A stretch of DNA of 58,673 bases. It comes from Deinococcus planocerae (GTDB taxonomy: Bacteria > Deinococcota > Deinococci > Deinococcales > Deinococcaceae). The notes under the pieces were generated by a model that was given only the letters and a program-made list of their open reading frames with translations, made no database searches and was not told where the DNA came from. This document shows positions 1 through 13,159 of this stretch, piece after piece. The first letter of the stretch is position 1, and each line of letters begins with the position of its first letter. The translations under genes were made by a program, and so were the position numbers. The stretch lies in the NCBI RefSeq assembly GCF_002869765.1, contig NZ_PNOR01000009.1:65001-123673 (forward strand). Direction: 5' to 3'.

Positions 1-76
1 ACCATGCTGGAACGGGGGGACCGGGCTGGGCCTGGGGTGGAGTCAGTGGAGTCCGGGCCCGGAGCGCGCCGTCCGG

Positions 77-1102
77 TCAACGGGAAGCCGCCGAACGGGC
101 CCAGGCGAGGGCGTCCTGCACCCCGCGCGGGGTGTGCCCCTGCGCGGCGTAGAGCTTCGCGGCGGCGAGGTACTGCGCGCGGGCGGCCCCGGGGCGGCCC
201 TGCTTGCGGTACACGTGGCCGAGCACGTACGCCGCCAGGGCGTTGTGCGGGTTCTCCCGCAACGCGGCCTGGAGCCACCGCTCGCTGCCTTGCAGCCCCG
301 CCGGGGTGGCCCGCCCGACCCCGGTGCCCAGCAGGCCGCCGGGAGCCCGCTCGCCCCGGTAGTAGTCGAACTGCGAGCGCAGGTAGGCGAGGTCGAGGGC
401 CGACACCCCAGAGAGCGCCACCGGCCCGCCGCCGTCGGCCTGCCGGTAGCCCGTAATGGTCTGCTCCGCCCCGTACCGGGGGACCAGGAAGCGGTACCCC
501 CCGTCCGCCCAGGTCAGCAGCCCCTGGTGCTCCACGAAGGGCGTCGGGTCGCTCGCGTCGATCAGGAGGTCCCCGTGGCCGGACGGCAGGCGCAGCGTGG
601 CCGTGACGTGCCCGAGGTTCGTCTCCTGACCGCTGAGGTTGCGCCAGACCATGACCGCGCCGGCCTGGAGCCCCGCCTCCTGCAACAGCCCGGTGATCAA
701 GACGCTCTGGAGCAGGCACTGCCGCTCGCCGGACCGCGCCGCGCCCGCGAACTCGAAGCCGCGTTCCAGGCTGAAGCGCGGCAGGGCGGCCTTCACGAAG
801 CGGTGCGCCCAGGCGGCGGTGTCCCGGGCCAGCCGGTCGCGCTCCGCACCCGTCGCCAGGAGGAGTTGGGCGCGCCGACGCTTCAGGGCCCGGCCCAGGG
901 AGGGTTCACCCAGAAGCAGCACGCCCTGGCGCCGGTAGGCGTCGGCGAGCCAGGTCGTGAACGAGCCGGAGAGCCCGGCCCGGCGGTAGGACTCCGCGCC
1001 GAGCGTCTGGAAGGCCCCGGAGGTCAGCGGGAGGCTGGCAGGGGCGGCCAGCGCGGCGGGGGCCAGGGCGAGCAACAGGGCGAGGGAACGGAGACGGGAC
1101 AT
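77..1102 (-). CDS. Secreted transglutaminase-like protein with C-terminal TPR-like repeat
   Basis: The 341-residue protein begins with a classical signal peptide (hydrophobic stretch in residues 5-20, Ala-rich cleavage region). The middle has the order expected of a transglutaminase/protease-like fold: a Cys in GERQCLLQS, a His in NLGHVTA and an Asp in LLIDASDP, so a papain-like triad is plausible. The last 70 residues ([19 protein letters not shown]) resemble one or two TPR helices. The ATG has a good ribosome site (GGAGGT, four bases upstream). It lies 28 bp downstream of the membrane acyltransferase-like gene on the same strand, so they probably form an operon. The substrate is unknown; a cell-envelope role is inferred from export and the neighbour. 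Confidence 0.72.
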   Translation of the reverse strand: MSRLRSLALLLALAPAALAAPASLPLTSGAFQTLGAESYRRAGLSGSFTTWLADAYRRQGVLLLGEPSLGRALKRRRAQLLLATGAERDRLARDTAAWAHRFVKAALPRFSLERGFEFAGAARSGERQCLLQSVLITGLLQEAGLQAGAVMVWRNLSGQETNLGHVTATLRLPSGHGDLLIDASDPTPFVEHQGLLTWADGGYRFLVPRYGAEQTITGYRQADGGGPVALSGVSALDLAYLRSQFDYYRGERAPGGLLGTGVGRATPAGLQGSERWLQAALRENPHNALAAYVLGHVYRKQGRPGAARAQYLAAAKLYAAQGHTPRGVQDALAWARSAASR

Positions 1103-1130
1103 GTCGACCTCCAGGACAGGGGCGGGTGGC

Positions 1131-2291
1131 TCAGAGTTTCCTGATCAGCCCGCGCCGGGCCAGCCAGGCGAGGCCCAGCCACACGGCGAGGACGTAACCC
1201 AGGGTGTAGGTCCAGCCTCCCCAGAATCCGCCGAACTGCCCGCGGGCGAGGGTCAGCAGGGCGCCCTGCATGGGCTGGGGGGTCCCCGCCCAGGGGACCG
1301 TGAGGCCCTGCAAGACCCAGACCTTGACGAGGATGGGCAGCACATAGGCCGCGAGGGCATTGCGCCCGGGAACGGTGAGGGGCGCGAGCAGCCGCGCGCC
1401 CCCCGGCAGGCGACCGGCGTCGCCGATCAGGAACATCGCCAGCAGCCCGAGGGTCCCGAGCCCCGCGGCGTACAGCAGGTAGGGCGGCGTCCACAGCGCC
1501 TTGCTCAGGGGCAACGCACCGCTGGCGGCCCAGGCGTACCCGGCGGCGCTCCAGGCCAGGCCCAGCCCCAGGAGCGTGGCGGGGGCACTCGCCCGCCTCG
1601 CTTGCAGGGGCCGCGCGGCGAGGCTGCCCAGCAGCACCAGGGCGGTCGTCGGCACGACGGACGGCAGCCCCCGCAGCCCCAGCGGCGTGAGCCAGGCATT
1701 CACGGCCTGCACGGGGTGGGCGGTCTCTCCCAGGACGCCCCGCCCGGCCGCGTGGGGCACCCAGAGCAGGAAGGCGGCGTACGCGCCCAGCAGGACGGCG
1801 GCGGCCAGGGCCTGCCAGCGGACCCGCCAGCCCTCCAGCAGCGCCGCCAGGAGGGTGGACAGGGCGATCAGTTGCAACACGCCCAGGCCCAGCATGAAGC
1901 GCCCCGTGGTCACGCTGGTCAGGAACGCCCCCACGAGGGAGAGCAGGGCCGCGCGGCCCGCCAGCCGCCGGACGCGCGCGAACCCGGTCAGATTCACCCG
2001 GCGCATGGCCGCGCCGGCGAACGGCAGGGCGGCACCGGCGCAGAAGAGGAACCAGGGAAACACCAGGTCGGTGAGGGTCACCCCGCCGAACGGCGCGTGC
2101 TGGAGTTGCGCGGGCGTCTGGCCCCCCAGGGCGACGTTGTTGGCGAGCAGCATCAGGAGGACGGTGAGACCTCGCCAGGCGTCGAGGGCCAGCAGCCGGG
2201 AGGAGCGCGCCGTGGCCGGGAGGTCCGGGGACGGCGCTGGACAGGCCGTCCGGGTGGCCCAGGACATCGGTCGCATGGGTCCAGTGTTCAC
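1131..2291 (-). CDS. Polytopic membrane protein of the heparan-glucosaminide acetyltransferase / DUF1624-DUF5009 type
   Basis: An integral membrane protein of about 386 residues with roughly ten hydrophobic segments. The N-terminal signature [20 protein letters not shown], followed by [15 protein letters not shown], is typical of bacterial acyltransferases related to HGSNAT (DUF1624/DUF5009), which move acyl groups onto sugars across the membrane. The C-terminal half keeps [16 protein letters not shown] chose the GTG at 2291 because a promoter-like TTGCCC-16 bp-TGTAAC ends seven bases before it, which would make the mRNA leaderless; in-frame ATGs at 2276 and 2267 are alternatives. It precedes the transglutaminase-like gene by 28 bp. 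Acylation of an envelope glycan is a family-based inference. Confidence 0.75.
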   Translation of the reverse strand: MNTGPMRPMSWATRTACPAPSPDLPATARSSRLLALDAWRGLTVLLMLLANNVALGGQTPAQLQHAPFGGVTLTDLVFPWFLFCAGAALPFAGAAMRRVNLTGFARVRRLAGRAALLSLVGAFLTSVTTGRFMLGLGVLQLIALSTLLAALLEGWRVRWQALAAAVLLGAYAAFLLWVPHAAGRGVLGETAHPVQAVNAWLTPLGLRGLPSVVPTTALVLLGSLAARPLQARRASAPATLLGLGLAWSAAGYAWAASGALPLSKALWTPPYLLYAAGLGTLGLLAMFLIGDAGRLPGGARLLAPLTVPGRNALAAYVLPILVKVWVLQGLTVPWAGTPQPMQGALLTLARGQFGGFWGGWTYTLGYVLAVWLGLAWLARRGLIRKL

Positions 2292-2298
2292 CCTGACC

Positions 2299-2326
2299 GT
2301 TACATCGGGGTATAGCCGCGGGGCAA
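2299..2326 (-). promoter_or_regulatory. Candidate leaderless promoter of the acyltransferase-like gene
   Basis: Read on the minus strand: TTGCCC (2326-2321), a 16-bp spacer and TGTAAC (2304-2299). Seven bases follow before an in-frame GTG at 2291. The arrangement resembles several other promoters in this window. Confidence 0.4.
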
Positions 2327-2539
2327 GGGGTGGAACGGACCCTGACCCTCCGGGGACGCAGGAGGGGACGCCCGCCTGGGGAGAGACGACAGGCGGTCTG
2401 TGGGACAGGTCCTTCCGGTCGTCCTGCCCCGGTGCCGGGGCGGGGAACGCGTCCCGGCTGACGTCGCCTGCTCCCCCTGGACGGCGGTGTTCCCCGCCCG
2501 CGGCGTGCCCGCAACCCACGGACCCTCCGGGCGCCGCCC

Positions 2540-3634
2540 TCAGGGCCCTCCCTGGTACAGGCGGCTGGGGTAGTAGTACCTCGCCAGCAGCAGCTTCCCG
2601 AGGGCGGCCAGGGGGACGGCCACCAGCGCCCCCACCAGGCCCAGCAGATGCAGCCCCACTAGGATGCTCAGGGCGACGGTGACGGGGTGGAGGTTGGTGG
2701 ACCGGCCGAGGATCAGGGGCGAGAGCAGGTGCCCTTCGAGCTGGTTGCCGAGCAGGAAGAGCCCCACGACCAGCGCGAGCTTGAGCCACCCCAGCGGCGC
2801 GGCGAGCAGCAGCGCGGGGACGAGCGCGATCACCACCCCCAGGTACGGCACCAGGTTGAAGACCCCCGCCAGGAAGCCCAGCGCGAGCGCGGACGGCACG
2901 CCGATCAACGCGAGGCCCAGGGCGACCAGGGTCCCGATGGCGAGGGCGATCACCACCTGCCCGCGCACGTACCCGCCCACCGATTGCTCCACCCCGCGCG
3001 ACAGGTCGAGCGCCAGCGGCTGCCACGGGCGCGGCAGCAGGCCCAGCAGGGTGTGGCCGATCTTCTCGTAGTCCTGCATCATGTACACGCTCAGGATCAG
3101 GACGGCCACGCTCTGCGCCAGGGTGTTCGCCACCCCGAAGAGCCTTCCCAGCAGCGGGCCGCCCGGGGCGAGCAGGCCTTGCAGGAACGGCAGCGCGTCC
3201 CGCGACAGCATGGCCGTGCTGCTGTTGATCAGGGTGGTGAGCTGGGCGCGCAGCCCGGCGGTCCAGGGCAGGTTCGGGCGTGCGGCCAGCCAGCCGTCCA
3301 CGAAGCGGCTGACATCCTGGGCGACCGCCGGCAGGCGCCCCGCAAGGTCGATGAGCTGCGTCCCGACGGCCACCAGGAGCGAGGAGGCCAGCGCCGCGAG
3401 CGCGAGCGCGATCAGGAGCACCACGCCGATGCCCACGCCACGCCGCAGGCGCCGGCGCTCCAGCCAGGTCAGCAGCGGGTGGGAGAGATAGGCGATCAGG
3501 TAGGCGGTCAGGCCCACCGTGAGCACGGGCGCCAGGTCGCGGGCCAGCCAGAGCGCCAGGGCGATCAGGCCGAAAAACACGGGCGCGCGCACGTAGGGAT
3601 TGCGCCACACGAGCGCGAAAGCGTTGCCGGACAA
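2540..3634 (-). CDS. AI-2E family transporter (PerM-like)
   Basis: The 364-residue membrane protein has the AI-2E transporter (PF01594) layout: N-terminal hairpin of membrane segments, a soluble middle (residues about 80-170), then a C-terminal membrane bundle with [40 protein letters not shown] and a final Ala/Leu-rich helix. The TTG at 3634 is preceded by AAGGAGG seven bases away, which is much better than the longer ATG reading from 3682. These proteins export small solutes, and some act as Na+/H+ antiporters or in AI-2 transport; the substrate here is unknown. It stands apart from the flanking operons. Confidence 0.85.
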   Translation of the reverse strand: MSGNAFALVWRNPYVRAPVFFGLIALALWLARDLAPVLTVGLTAYLIAYLSHPLLTWLERRRLRRGVGIGVVLLIALALAALASSLLVAVGTQLIDLAGRLPAVAQDVSRFVDGWLAARPNLPWTAGLRAQLTTLINSSTAMLSRDALPFLQGLLAPGGPLLGRLFGVANTLAQSVAVLILSVYMMQDYEKIGHTLLGLLPRPWQPLALDLSRGVEQSVGGYVRGQVVIALAIGTLVALGLALIGVPSALALGFLAGVFNLVPYLGVVIALVPALLLAAPLGWLKLALVVGLFLLGNQLEGHLLSPLILGRSTNLHPVTVALSILVGLHLLGLVGALVAVPLAALGKLLLARYYYPSRLYQGGP

Positions 3635-4176
3635 GGGTGAGCCTCCTTCAGGGGCAGTGCGTTGGCCTGGGCCGCCGATCATCGGGTCGAGCCGTGCGGA
3701 GGAGCGCAGGAGCCACGAAGACTCAACACCGCGTCGGCGGCCCCCTCCTGCCCTGCCAGCCAGCGGTCCCGCGCCATCCGGCAGACGGCCTGTTCAGCGG
3801 GCCGGAGCGCAGGGGAACGGGGATGTCCCCGGATGATCCGGACGCGAGCCGAACCGACCCTGCGGCGGCCATGCCCTGGGGTCAGACGGGTCTTCGGTGT
3901 CCCGGGGCCGCTCCCCCGTCACGGAAGACGCGTCCTCTCTACGCCCGGAAGGTAAAGGGAGGGTAGAGCGAGGTCCTGCGCGCCCGCCCCAGGCCCGGGG
4001 TTGAAGCCTGTTCGTCGGTGTGAGGCTCCCGGCGGACGTGTGGTGCGCGAGAGCGGGGGAGGCCGGGTCGTCCCTGCCCGGGACGAGGCGCCGGGCCCCG
4101 GGAGCTCCCATGCGAGACGTTGCCCGGCCACGCCGTCGTGAGGCGACCGCCTCCTCTTGGGGTCTCGGTTCTCCCC
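3635..4176. other. Gene-free interval
   Basis: About 540 bp between the start of the AI-2E transporter and the end of the sulfur operon. Reading frames here show neither conserved motifs nor a credible ribosome site. I see no hairpin with a U-run and no repeat. Confidence 0.5.
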
Positions 4177-4655
<479 letters not shown>

Positions 4656-4659
<4 letters not shown>

Positions 4660-5231
4660 CGGATCACCGTCAGGAAGAGGGGCAGGAGGAGGTTCGCGCT
4701 GAGGATGCCGCCCGCGAAGAAGGACACGGTGGCGATGAGCGAGGGGCCTTGCAGGGTGGCGAGACCGGTGATGGCGTGCCCGGAGGTGCAACCGCCCCCG
4801 TAGCGGGTGCCGAAGCCCACCAGCAGGCCAGAGACGGCCAGCAGCAGCCACACGCCCGGGTTGCCCGGGTCGGCCAGTTCGGCGGGAACGAGGCCGGGAC
4901 GGACCTGCACGCCCAGCTCCTGGATGGACCGCACCCCGGCGGCACTCAGCCGGGCAGGCTCAGGATTGGCGAGCAGCACACCGGCCACGAAGCCGCCCAG
5001 CACCAGGCCGGCGGCGAACATCAGGTTCCACTTCTCGGCCCGCCAGTTGTATTTGAAGAAGCCGGGTTTGGCGCGGTCAGGCAGCAGGATCGCGCAGGCG
5101 TGGCGCAGGTTGGAGGAGATGCCAAAAGGTTTGTTGCCCAGCCACAGCAGCAGCGGCACGGTCAGGCCGATCAGGGGGCCACCCACGTACCAGGGCCAGG
5201 GCGAGCGCAGGAAGTCGAGCAGTTCAGTCAT
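4656..5231 (-). CDS. YeeE/YedE-family sulfur transporter half
   Basis: 191 residues with about five membrane helices. The motif [22 protein letters not shown] is the hallmark of YeeE/YedE thiosulfate-type transporters; the Cys in GGCTSGH is thought to contact the sulfane sulfur in the TsuA structure. The ATG at 5231 is preferred over an in-frame GTG at 5243, and a GAGGTG lies upstream. It is coupled by a 4-base overlap to the second half and follows TauE/SafE with a 94-bp gap. Its place downstream of a persulfide dioxygenase and rhodanese suggests handling of thiosulfate or sulfite made during persulfide detoxification. Confidence 0.85.
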
Positions 5232-5325
5232 GGGAACAAGCACCTCGGGGAGGAATGGAACAGGAGCGGCGGAAGGTCAAGCCGCGAACAGGTGGGGCAC
5301 GTTCGCGGCCAGGTCAGGGAAAGCT

Positions 5326-6129
5326 TCAGTGCCGCAGTTGCGCCTCGGCTGTGGGAGACGGATGGAGGACTTTGGGCACGTTGGTGGCGAGGACGTACAC
5401 GCCCATCACGACCAGGAAGGCGGCGAAACCCCTCCGCAGGCCCTCGTTGGACACCTTCCGACCCACCCGGGCGCCCAGGAAGCTGCCGAGAATGCCGATC
5501 ACCGCGAAGATCAGGATCAGGGACCAGTTCATGGACAGGTTCTGTTCCCCCAGGACGTGCACGTACTTGTAAAAGCCCACAAAGCTCTTGGCGGCGATGA
5601 TCAGCAGACTGGTCCCCACGGCGAGGCTCATGGGCAGGCCACCCAGCAGCACCAGGGCGGGAATGATCAGGAATCCGCCCCCCACCCCCACCAGGCCGGT
5701 CAGGACACCGACCACCAGGCCTTCCGCGCCGATCTTCAGCGGGGAACGCTTGTGGTTCGTGGCCGCCTCCGGCTGCGCTCCGCCGGGGCGGAACATCATG
5801 ATCGCCGCGAGCAGCATCACGACGGCGAAGAGCATCAGTTGCGCCACGCCCGAGAGGTAGACGCTCAGGGCCGCGCCCAGGTACGTGCCCGCCACGCCGG
5901 GGATCCCGAACCACAGGACCGACCGCCAGTCGATCTGCCGTTTCAGGGCGTAGGGAATCGCGCCGAACAGGCTGATCGCGCCCACGATGGCGAGGCTCTC
6001 CGCGATCGCCAGCTTCTCCGGTTCGTTCACCAGGTAGACCAGCACGGGGACCGTGAGGATGGAGCCACCGGAGCCCAGCAGGCCGAGCGAAAGCCCGATC
6101 AGCGCGGCGCCGATCCAGGCGAGGATCAT
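5326..6129 (-). CDS. TauE/SafE family sulfite exporter
   Basis: 267 residues, about eight membrane helices, with the family repeat [19 protein letters not shown] near the N-terminus and [24 protein letters not shown] in the second half. This is the two-fold symmetric TauE/SafE (PF01925) architecture, whose members export sulfite, sulfoacetate or similar anions. The ATG overlaps the rhodanese stop by four bases (6126-6129), so it is translationally coupled to it. In cst operons a TauE protein is co-expressed with CstB; export of the sulfite or thiosulfate produced by CstB is the likely role. Confidence 0.88.
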   Translation of the reverse strand: MILAWIGAALIGLSLGLLGSGGSILTVPVLVYLVNEPEKLAIAESLAIVGAISLFGAIPYALKRQIDWRSVLWFGIPGVAGTYLGAALSVYLSGVAQLMLFAVVMLLAAIMMFRPGGAQPEAATNHKRSPLKIGAEGLVVGVLTGLVGVGGGFLIIPALVLLGGLPMSLAVGTSLLIIAAKSFVGFYKYVHVLGEQNLSMNWSLILIFAVIGILGSFLGARVGRKVSNEGLRRGFAAFLVVMGVYVLATNVPKVLHPSPTAEAQLRH

Positions 6130-6443
6130 GGCTGCTCGCCCCGGTTCAGGTCATGGCCCCCGCGCATCCACGCGGCCGTGCCGCCGGAGAGGTTCATCAG
6201 GCCGGTCCTGCCCTGGGAGGCGAGGTGGGCCGCCGCCTGCGAGGAGCGGTTGCCGCTGGCGCAGATCAGGACCGTGTGCGGCCCGATCTCGTCCTCACGG
6301 CCGTCGAGTTCGCTGAGGGGCAGGTTCACGGCGCCGGGAATGTGCCCGGCGAGGTACTCCTCGCGTTCCCGCACGTCGATGAGCCGCGCGCCCTCACGCT
6401 TCTTGGCTTCCAGCTCGCTGGTGAAGATGTCCTGGTAGGTCAT
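6126..6443 (-). CDS. Single-domain rhodanese sulfurtransferase
   Basis: 105 residues forming one rhodanese domain: [26 protein letters not shown], then the active-site loop CASGNRS with the catalytic Cys at residue 61. No signal peptide, so cytoplasmic. It should carry sulfane sulfur as a Cys persulfide between low-molecular-weight thiols and partners such as the CstB-like enzyme upstream. The ribosome site AAAGGA lies seven bases before the ATG. It sits 58 bp downstream of the CstB-like gene and overlaps TauE by four bases. Confidence 0.9.
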   Translation of the reverse strand: MTYQDIFTSELEAKKREGARLIDVREREEYLAGHIPGAVNLPLSELDGREDEIGPHTVLICASGNRSSQAAAHLASQGRTGLMNLSGGTAAWMRGGHDLNRGEQP

Positions 6444-6501
6444 GGGTGGGTCCTTTCAGCAGGAGCGGAGGCGGTGGAATGCCGCCTCCGCTGGGCAGGG
6501 G

Positions 6502-7896
<1,395 letters not shown>

Positions 7897-7904
7897 GCCC
7901 GGAG

Positions 7905-7932
7905 CGTATACCCCCTCCCCCTATTCTGTCAA
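7905..7932 (-). promoter_or_regulatory. Promoter of the cstB-like sulfur operon
   Basis: On the minus strand a perfect -35 TTGACA (7932-7927) is followed by a 16-bp G-rich spacer and TATACG (7910-7905). The start codon begins only eight bases after the -10, so the transcript is leaderless or nearly so. The 16-bp operator abuts the -35 directly. Confidence 0.75.
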
Positions 7933-7951
7933 ATACCCCCGGGGGTATAAT
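7924..7951 (+). promoter_or_regulatory. Leaderless promoter of the CstR-type regulator gene
   Basis: A perfect -10 TATAAT lies at 7946-7951, six bases before the ATG at 7958. A weak -35-like TTCTGT (7924-7929) is 16 bp upstream. The operator palindrome 7933-7948 covers the spacer and the first half of the -10. Confidence 0.65.
7933..7948. promoter_or_regulatory. CsoR/CstR-family operator
   Basis: A perfect 16-bp palindrome, ATACCCCC-GGGGGTAT, matches the A/T-flanked C-run/G-run operators of the CsoR/CstR/FrmR family. It lies between the two divergent start codons. It abuts the -35 of the sulfur operon and overlaps the -10 of the regulator, so one bound tetramer could repress both. A second half-site-like TATACCCCC occurs at 7907-7915. 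Confidence 0.8.
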
Positions 7952-7957
7952 GGGGCC

Positions 7958-8224
7958 ATGACCGCACCCGTGCCCGTCAGCGACCGTGAAGCCGAGAAGA
8001 CGAAGATCCTCAACCGCCTGCGCCGCCTGGAGGGCCAGATCCGGGGCCTTCAGCGGATGGTCGAGGAGGAGAAGAACTGCGTGGAGGTCATGACCCTCTA
8101 TGCCAGCGCCAAGAGCGCGTTCGAGTCCACCGGGGACGTGATTCTGGAAACCTACGTCGAGGTGTGCCGCGCGCGCGGGGTCGAGCCCGCCGAACTGGTG
8201 AGGCTCCTCCGGCTGGCCCGCTGA
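7958..8224 (+). CDS. cstR: CstR-type persulfide-sensing repressor of the CsoR family
   Basis: 88 residues, an all-helical CsoR-family (DUF156) protein with the signature NRLRRLEGQIRGLQRMVEEEKNC. The sensing positions are Cys41 and Cys70, and the position that is His in copper-sensing CsoR is Tyr66. The two-Cys, no-His pattern fits CstR, which forms di- or trisulfide cross-links with persulfides, rather than copper CsoR. The ATG at 7958 is chosen because TATAAT ends six bases upstream; a longer reading from 7895 would run through the operator. It is divergent from the CstB-like operon, which it very likely represses. Confidence 0.85.
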   Translation: MTAPVPVSDREAEKTKILNRLRRLEGQIRGLQRMVEEEKNCVEVMTLYASAKSAFESTGDVILETYVEVCRARGVEPAELVRLLRLAR

Positions 8225-8394
8225 AGATCGCGGCCACGGGAACCCTGGGGACCGGGCTCGACCGCGTGGTCGCCCTCCGGCGTTCCCCCAACGGCGAGGT
8301 TGGGGGGCTCAGGCCGGTCGCCGTGTTGGACAGGCGCCGCCGTCATGTCCGGGTGCTATACGGCGCCTTTACCATCGGGACTCATGCTCGGTTC

Positions 8395-10152
8395 ATGGCC
8401 GTCCCGCTCCCCCCGCGTTCTTCGACCTGCTCCGCTCACCCTCCTGGGCCCCTCGCCGCCGGGGGGCCCGGGCCCCGGCCCGGCTCACAGGTGCGGCGCA
8501 GGGCCGGGGCCTGGCTGGCCGCGAGGCGGCGCCGCCTCCCGAACCTCCTGCTTGAACCCGCCGATCTGCACGGCGCGCTGGCCGTGTCCGGGGTGCTGAG
8601 CGTCCTGGGCCTGCTCGCCACCGCCGCCGCGTTCGTGCTGACGGCCCGCGTGATCGCCGCCGGGCTGTTGCAGGGGCACTCGCCCGGGGTGGGCACCCTC
8701 CTGACCGTCGCGGCGCTGCTGCTGGCGCGCGCCGGGGCAGGCGCGGTCCGAGAACACCTGGGGACCCGGCTCGCGGCCCGCCTGGTCGGGACCTGGCGCA
8801 CGCGGCTGAGCGAGGCCGCCCTGAGGCTCGGCCCGGTCGCGCTCGCGGACACGCGGGGCGCGGACCTCGCCACGCTCGACCTGGACCTCGTCGCGCGGTT
8901 GACGCCCTACTACGCGCGGTACCTGCCGGGCGCCGTGCACGCGGCCCTCGCCTTCGCGGTGGTCCTGGGCGTCACCGTGTGGCTCGATCCCGCCACGGCG
9001 GGCGTGCTGCTCGTCACCGGGCCGCTTACGGTGGTGTTCCTGGCGCTGGTGGGGCTCGCCACGGGCGCTGCCACCGAGCGGCAGTGGCTCGCTCACACCC
9101 GCCTCTCCGCGCGGCTGCTGACCCTGGTCCGTCACCTGCCCCCCCTGCACGCCTTCGGCGCGGTCGCGCCCTACCGCGACGTCCTGGCCCGCTCGGCCCG
9201 CCAGCACCGTGAGGCCACCCTGGGCGTGCTGCGAGTCGCGTTCCTGAGCGGTTTCGTGATGGACTTCGCCGCGACCCTCGCCACCGCCCTGGTGGCCGTG
9301 TGGATCGGCGTGCGGCTGTTCGGCGGAAGTGCCGAGCTCGCCCCCACCCTCACGGCCCTGATGCTCGTCCCGGAGTTCTTCGGCCCGCTGCGGCAACTCG
9401 GCACGGACCGGCACGCGGCGCTGGATGCCGAGCCCGTCGCCGCCCGGTTGCAGGACCTGCTCACCCGGCCGGTGGCGCCCTCCGGGGAAGGGACGGTCCC
9501 GGCTGGCGTCCCCCACCTGAGCCTGAGCCTCGCGCGGGCGGACCTGCCCACGCCGACCGCGCCGGTGAGCGTGGAACTCCCGCCGGGCACCCTCGCCGCG
9601 CTGCGCGGTCCCAGCGGCAGCGGCAAGACCACGCTGCTGCACGCCCTGCGCAAGCACGTCCCGCACCTGGGGAGCATCCGGGTGGACGGCACGCCGCTCG
9701 ACGACCTCGGCGCCACCTGGCAGGCCCGGGTGGCGTTCGTTCCCCAGCACCCGCGCCTGATCGCGGGCAGCGCGCGGGACAACCTGCGCCTCGCCGCCCC
9801 CGACGCCGGTGACGCCGACCTGGAGCGCGCCTGCGAGGCGGTGGGCCTGGGCGACGTGCTGCGCGCGCTGCCCTCCGGGTTCGACACGCCGCTCGGCGAG
9901 GGCGGCGCGCTGCTCTCGGGCGGCGAGACCGCGCGCCTCGCCCTGGCCCGCGCCCTGCTCTCCGGCGCCGACGTGATCCTGCTCGACGAGGTGAGCGCGC
10001 ACCTCGATCCGGAGAGCGAGGCGGAACTGCACGCGGTGATCGAACGCGCCTTTGCCGGGCGGACGGTGCTGCTCGCCACCCACCGCGCAGTCCCGCCCGG
10101 CTGGCGGGAGATTTCCCTGGGCGCGCCCGCGTCCCCGGCGGTGGCCGCGTGA
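8395..10152 (+). CDS. cydD: CydD, subunit of the CydDC thiol exporter needed for cytochrome bd assembly
   Basis: 585 residues: an N-terminal six-helix ABC exporter membrane domain (about residues 60-340), then an ATPase domain with Walker [11 protein letters not shown], signature [17 protein letters not shown] and Walker [13 protein letters not shown]. CydDC exports cysteine/glutathione or haem-related cargo and is required to mature cytochrome bd. The ATG at 8395 is the first start that avoids a low-complexity extension; the first 45 residues remain Pro/Arg-rich, so the true start could be slightly later. It begins a tight cydDCAB operon, ending in a 4-base overlap with cydC. Confidence 0.85.
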   Translation: MAVPLPPRSSTCSAHPPGPLAAGGPGPRPGSQVRRRAGAWLAARRRRLPNLLLEPADLHGALAVSGVLSVLGLLATAAAFVLTARVIAAGLLQGHSPGVGTLLTVAALLLARAGAGAVREHLGTRLAARLVGTWRTRLSEAALRLGPVALADTRGADLATLDLDLVARLTPYYARYLPGAVHAALAFAVVLGVTVWLDPATAGVLLVTGPLTVVFLALVGLATGAATERQWLAHTRLSARLLTLVRHLPPLHAFGAVAPYRDVLARSARQHREATLGVLRVAFLSGFVMDFAATLATALVAVWIGVRLFGGSAELAPTLTALMLVPEFFGPLRQLGTDRHAALDAEPVAARLQDLLTRPVAPSGEGTVPAGVPHLSLSLARADLPTPTAPVSVELPPGTLAALRGPSGSGKTTLLHALRKHVPHLGSIRVDGTPLDDLGATWQARVAFVPQHPRLIAGSARDNLRLAAPDAGDADLERACEAVGLGDVLRALPSGFDTPLGEGGALLSGGETARLALARALLSGADVILLDEVSAHLDPESEAELHAVIERAFAGRTVLLATHRAVPPGWREISLGAPASPAVAA

Positions 10153-11743
10153 GGGGCGCGCTGGCGCTCGGGGTCCTGACCGCCCTGGCCGGGGTCGGGC
10201 TGGCGGCCAGTTCGGGCCTGCTGATCTCCCGGGCCGCCCTGCGCCCCGAGGTGTTCCTGAGCCTGCTCCTGCTCGTGACCACCGTGCGCGCCCTGGGGCT
10301 GGGCCGCGCCGCCCTGCGCTACGCCGAGCGCCTCGCCGGGCACGCGGCGGCCCTGGCGGGCGGGGAGCGGGTGCGGCTGCGGCTGTTCGACACGCTGGCC
10401 CGCTTCGGGCGTGATCTGCTGGCCTACGAGCGCGGCGGCGACCTGCTCGCCCGCTCGGGTGCCGATGTCGACGCCCGGCAGTTCTTCACCCTGCGGGTCA
10501 GCCTGCCGCTGGGGGCCTTTCTGGGCGTGCTGGTCGCCCTGGGCGGCTGGCTTGCGTGGCTGGACCTGGGTCTGGCGCTGCTCGCGCTGCTCCCCCTGCT
10601 GGGGGCGGCCCTGGTGGTGCTGCATGGGCGGGACCGCGCCGCGCTGCTTACCCGGGAGGACGCCTGCCTGACGCGCGAGCACGCGGCCCGGCTGCTCGAC
10701 GCCCTCTCGGCCAGCGGGGATGGCGGCGGGAGCCACCACGGCCCCGAACTCGCGCGCCTCACGGCCCGGCTCGAACGCGTCGCGCTGGACGCCGGGCGCC
10801 TGGCGTGGCGGGTCACCCTGGCCCGCGAGATGGGCTTCGCGGTCGCGGTGAGCGGCGTCCTGTGGCGGGGCGCGGCGCTCGTGCAGGCGGGCTACCTGAA
10901 CGGCGCGCTGCTGGCGGCGGTGGTGCTGGGGGTCGCCGCCGCCTTCGACGCCGCGGGCCCCCTGGCCGCCGTGCCGCTGGCCCACGCCGCCGACGTGGCC
11001 GCCAGGGAGCGCACGGCCGCGCTGGAGGCGCTCACGCCGGGCGTAGTCGGTCCGCCCATGCCGAGGGCCGTCCCGCCCGGACCGCTCTCGTTCGAGGTCC
11101 GGGGCGTCACCGTCCGGCGCCACGGGCGGACCGTGCTGGATGACGTGTTGCTGCGCCTGCGTGCCGGGGAAAGCCTGGGCGTCTCGGGGCCCAGCGGCGG
11201 CGGCAAGACCACCCTGATCCGGCTCCTGACCCGGGACCTCGACCCGGACGCGGGGCGGGTCACCCTGAACGGGGCGGACCTGCGCGACCTCGACCTCGCC
11301 GCGTTGCGCGCCCGGATCAGCCTGCACGAGCAGGACGCGCCGCTGCTCGACGGCACCCTGCGCGAGAACCTGCGGCTGGGCGACCACCACGCCACGGACC
11401 ACCGGCTGCGCGGCCTGCTGGACGACCTCGGGCTCACTCACCTGGATTTGGACACCTGGGTGGGCGAGGGGGGCACCCGGCTCTCGGGCGGCGAGCGGGC
11501 CCGGGTGAGCCTCGCCCGCGCGCTGCTGGGGCCGGGCGACCTGCTGCTGCTCGATGAGCCCACCGCCCACCTCGACGCCGCCACCGAGGCGCGCGTGCTG
11601 CGGGTCATCGGGCGCGAGCGCGCCGGACGGGCCCTGTTGATCGTCACCCACCGGGCCGCGCCCCTCGCCCTGACCGGGCGTCACCTCACGCTACGCGGCG
11701 GACACCTGCACGGCGCGGCGTCCGTTCCCGAAAGGACCGCCGT

Positions 11744-11747
<4 letters not shown>
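10149..11747 (+). CDS. cydC: CydC, second subunit of the CydDC exporter
   Basis: 532 residues with an ABC exporter membrane domain (residues about 1-300) and an ATPase domain: Walker [11 protein letters not shown], signature [17 protein letters not shown] and Walker [15 protein letters not shown]. It pairs with CydD as a heterodimer in the inner membrane. The GTG start overlaps the cydD stop (GTGA), and its own stop overlaps cydA (ATGA), so all four genes are translationally coupled. The assignment of C versus D rests on gene order and the shorter N-terminus. Confidence 0.85.

Positions 11748-13155
<1,408 letters not shown>

Positions 13156-13159
<4 letters not shown>

Noticed and set aside
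134..1144. Long plus-strand frames antisense to the transglutaminase-like gene
   Set aside because: Rich in Gly/Arg/Pro/Gln with no motif; a typical shadow of a high-GC gene.
1024..2514. 496-codon minus-strand frame overlapping the acyltransferase-like gene
   Set aside because: Very high Arg/Pro/Ala and no membrane segments; the overlapping frame has clear helices and family motifs.
8326..8362. Possible cydD promoter TTGGAC ... TATACG
   Set aside because: The spacer would be 25 bp, too long for a standard promoter.
8485..11684. Very long minus-strand frames opposite cydD and cydC
   Set aside because: Gln/Gly/Arg-rich shadows; the plus strand carries complete ABC transporter motifs.
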